Shown: piece by piece, positions 62,972-64,000 of the stretch
Numbering within the stretch: the first letter of the stretch is position 1
How the letters are laid out: each line of letters opens with the position of its first letter
NCBI GenBank assembly: GCA_963677015.1
Contig: OY781533.1
Coordinates: 434,001 to 498,000, forward strand
Reading direction: 5' to 3'
DNA from: G963556115 sp963677015
Lineage (GTDB): Bacteria > Planctomycetota > SZUA-567
DNA length: 64,000 nt
Program-made: the position numbers and the translations under genes
The notes under the pieces: generated by a model
Database searches by the model: none
Told to the model about the DNA's origin: nothing
What the model saw: only the letters and a program-made list of their open reading frames with translations

Positions 62972-63953
62972 TGCCGGTACTCCTGTTGTGCGTGAAGAGC
63001 AGGGCTATTTCCTGCAAAAGTCTGTTTACACCGGTGTTGCCGGTGCAGGATATCTGTAGCGGCTGCGGCAGGTTGTATTTTTTAAATGCCGTGGCTATCC
63101 GGTTTTTTTGTTCACAGTCACATTTGTTGATAACCGGTAATATCCTGGCATTATTACAGTTTTTAACGGCGTCGAGTGCCTGCAGGTCTTCAGATGCGAA
63201 TTCGCGTGAGCCATCAAACAGCAGTAGAATAACATCAGCGGTAGTTAAAAGTTTCTCTGCTCTGTTTATGGCTTCAGTCTCTGATATCCCGGCATCACTG
63301 CGGAAGCCTGCTGTATCAATAATGTGTGTGTAATATCCGGAAATATCAATATAGTCCCGTACGGCATCACGGGTGGTTCCGGCTACAGTACTTACCAGAA
63401 CCCTTTCGAAACCGCAGAGTAGATTGAGTAGAGAGCTTTTGCCGACATTGGGCGCACCGGCAAGAACAACTATTCTCGGCTGCATGATATCAACAATCTC
63501 TTCCAGGTTGGCCTCTTCAGCATTATCAAGCTTCTGTAGTGTCTGCAGGCATTTGTATGCCTGAATATCGGTGCGGGTATGGGGGAGAAGTGACTGAATA
63601 TAGCTTCGGGTATTGTTCTCCATATTAACCAGAGGGTTGGTCTTTGATTCGGTAAACCCTAGAGAGCGGTAATAATCGAGTAGAGCCAGGGCTGAAGCAC
63701 TGCCACCGTGACCGGTGATAATACGTATTTCCGGGCTGTAGGCAGCGATTACAATTTCATCTATGACTGAAGCTGTTTTGCTGTCGATTACTACATCATA
63801 TATGAGTTCCCCCGTATGCAGCGGTTGGCTGCGTGTTGTCAGCCTGGGGAGAGTATTGTCAATAAGCTGCATATCGGTAGCGGTTCCGGTGATAATAAGT
63901 GCGGAGATACCTCCTCTGCCGAGGTTTGTTGCCAGATGAATTGTTCGCTGCAT
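62955..63953 (-). CDS. Shortened MnmE/TrmE-like GTPase
   Basis: A 332-residue protein with a reduced MnmE-like N-terminal domain (LGRGGISALIITG near 11-23, HGG at 82-84), a very short helical link (about 110-155), and a full Era/TrmE-type G domain. The G domain carries GAPNVGKSS (166-174), TVAGTTRD (189-196), DTAGFR (213-218), NKCD, and SCTGNTGV. Ordinary MnmE is about 450 residues and ends in a C-x-GK motif on the second half of the helical domain; that half and motif are absent, and the protein ends shortly after the G domain. tRNA wobble modification is therefore unlikely. AAAGAGAG precedes the ATG. Confidence 0.82.
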   Translation of the reverse strand: MQRTIHLATNLGRGGISALIITGTATDMQLIDNTLPRLTTRSQPLHTGELIYDVVIDSKTASVIDEIVIAAYSPEIRIITGHGGSASALALLDYYRSLGFTESKTNPLVNMENNTRSYIQSLLPHTRTDIQAYKCLQTLQKLDNAEEANLEEIVDIMQPRIVVLAGAPNVGKSSLLNLLCGFERVLVSTVAGTTRDAVRDYIDISGYYTHIIDTAGFRSDAGISETEAINRAEKLLTTADVILLLFDGSREFASEDLQALDAVKNCNNARILPVINKCDCEQKNRIATAFKKYNLPQPLQISCTGNTGVNRLLQEIALLFTHNRSTGNEQTD

Positions 63954-64000
63954 AGTGCTCTCTTTGTCTGTATGCCGGTAATAAATTTACTCCTGTATTT

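Overview
The window looks like one stretch of chromosome from a flagellated, chemotactic, probably Gram-negative bacterium. Genes are of ordinary density on both strands, intergenic DNA is AT-rich, and many rho-independent terminator-like hairpins are present. I saw no tRNA, rRNA, CRISPR array, insertion sequence or phage module. Several features recall the PVC group, perhaps Lentisphaerota: a histone-H1-like Lys/Ala tail on an HU-type protein, an OleC-type ligase, a DUF5610-like protein, and flagellins with internal IN-type motifs. This placement is an inference that I could not test by search.

Layout. 1-3.9 kb: hisB (5' end only), a TPR membrane protein, ilvD with a Lys-rich N-terminal tail, and the HU-like protein. 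4.0-8.2 kb: dut, uppP and ftsK. 9.0-11.6 kb: a large flagellin behind a long leader with a sigma-28-like promoter. 11.9-17.7 kb: a MATE transporter, a small secreted protein, and a 1120-residue protein with a cyclic-nucleotide-binding-type domain followed by a Trm112-like gene. 17.8-21.8 kb (minus): an inositol-dehydrogenase-type oxidoreductase and a 950-residue FliK-like protein. 22.1-27.1 kb (plus): a membrane-anchored Pro-rich protein, cinA, a metallophosphoesterase, gatC, gatA and a DUF2062 protein. 27.3-34.0 kb (minus): a secreted C45-type Ntn hydrolase, a small helical protein, aroA, thiC, a CYTH protein and an isochorismatase-like hydrolase. 34.3-38.1 kb (plus): an anchored unknown protein, then a SpoIIE-type phosphatase, anti-sigma kinase and STAS protein forming a partner-switching module. 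38.4-39.7 kb (minus): a DUF5610-like acidic protein. 40.3-47.6 kb (plus): hrpA, nadB and an OleC-like ligase. 48.0-54.2 kb (plus): rpmF, plsX, fabH, fabD, fabG, acpP and fabF. 54.6-58.4 kb: a 1259-residue flagellin-related protein. 58.5-63.95 kb (minus): an MCP with a periplasmic double-PilJ protein, ndk, an arylamine N-acetyltransferase and a shortened MnmE-like GTPase.

How the genes fit together. The fatty-acid cluster is a complete initiation and elongation core. Motility and sensing genes are scattered rather than clustered: flagellin, FliK-like, DUF5610-like, the giant flagellin-related protein, MCP plus PilJ sensor, and the partner switch. Sigma-28-like promoter elements lie upstream of the flagellin, of the giant flagellin-related gene (short spacer) and, for the -10 only, of the unknown gene at 34289, so these may belong to one motility regulon.

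The best candidates for undescribed biology are the giant flagellin-related protein, the 1120-residue cNMP-domain protein with its large unassigned C-terminal region, the soluble double-PilJ protein paired with an MCP, and the MnmE-like GTPase that lacks the catalytic C-terminus.
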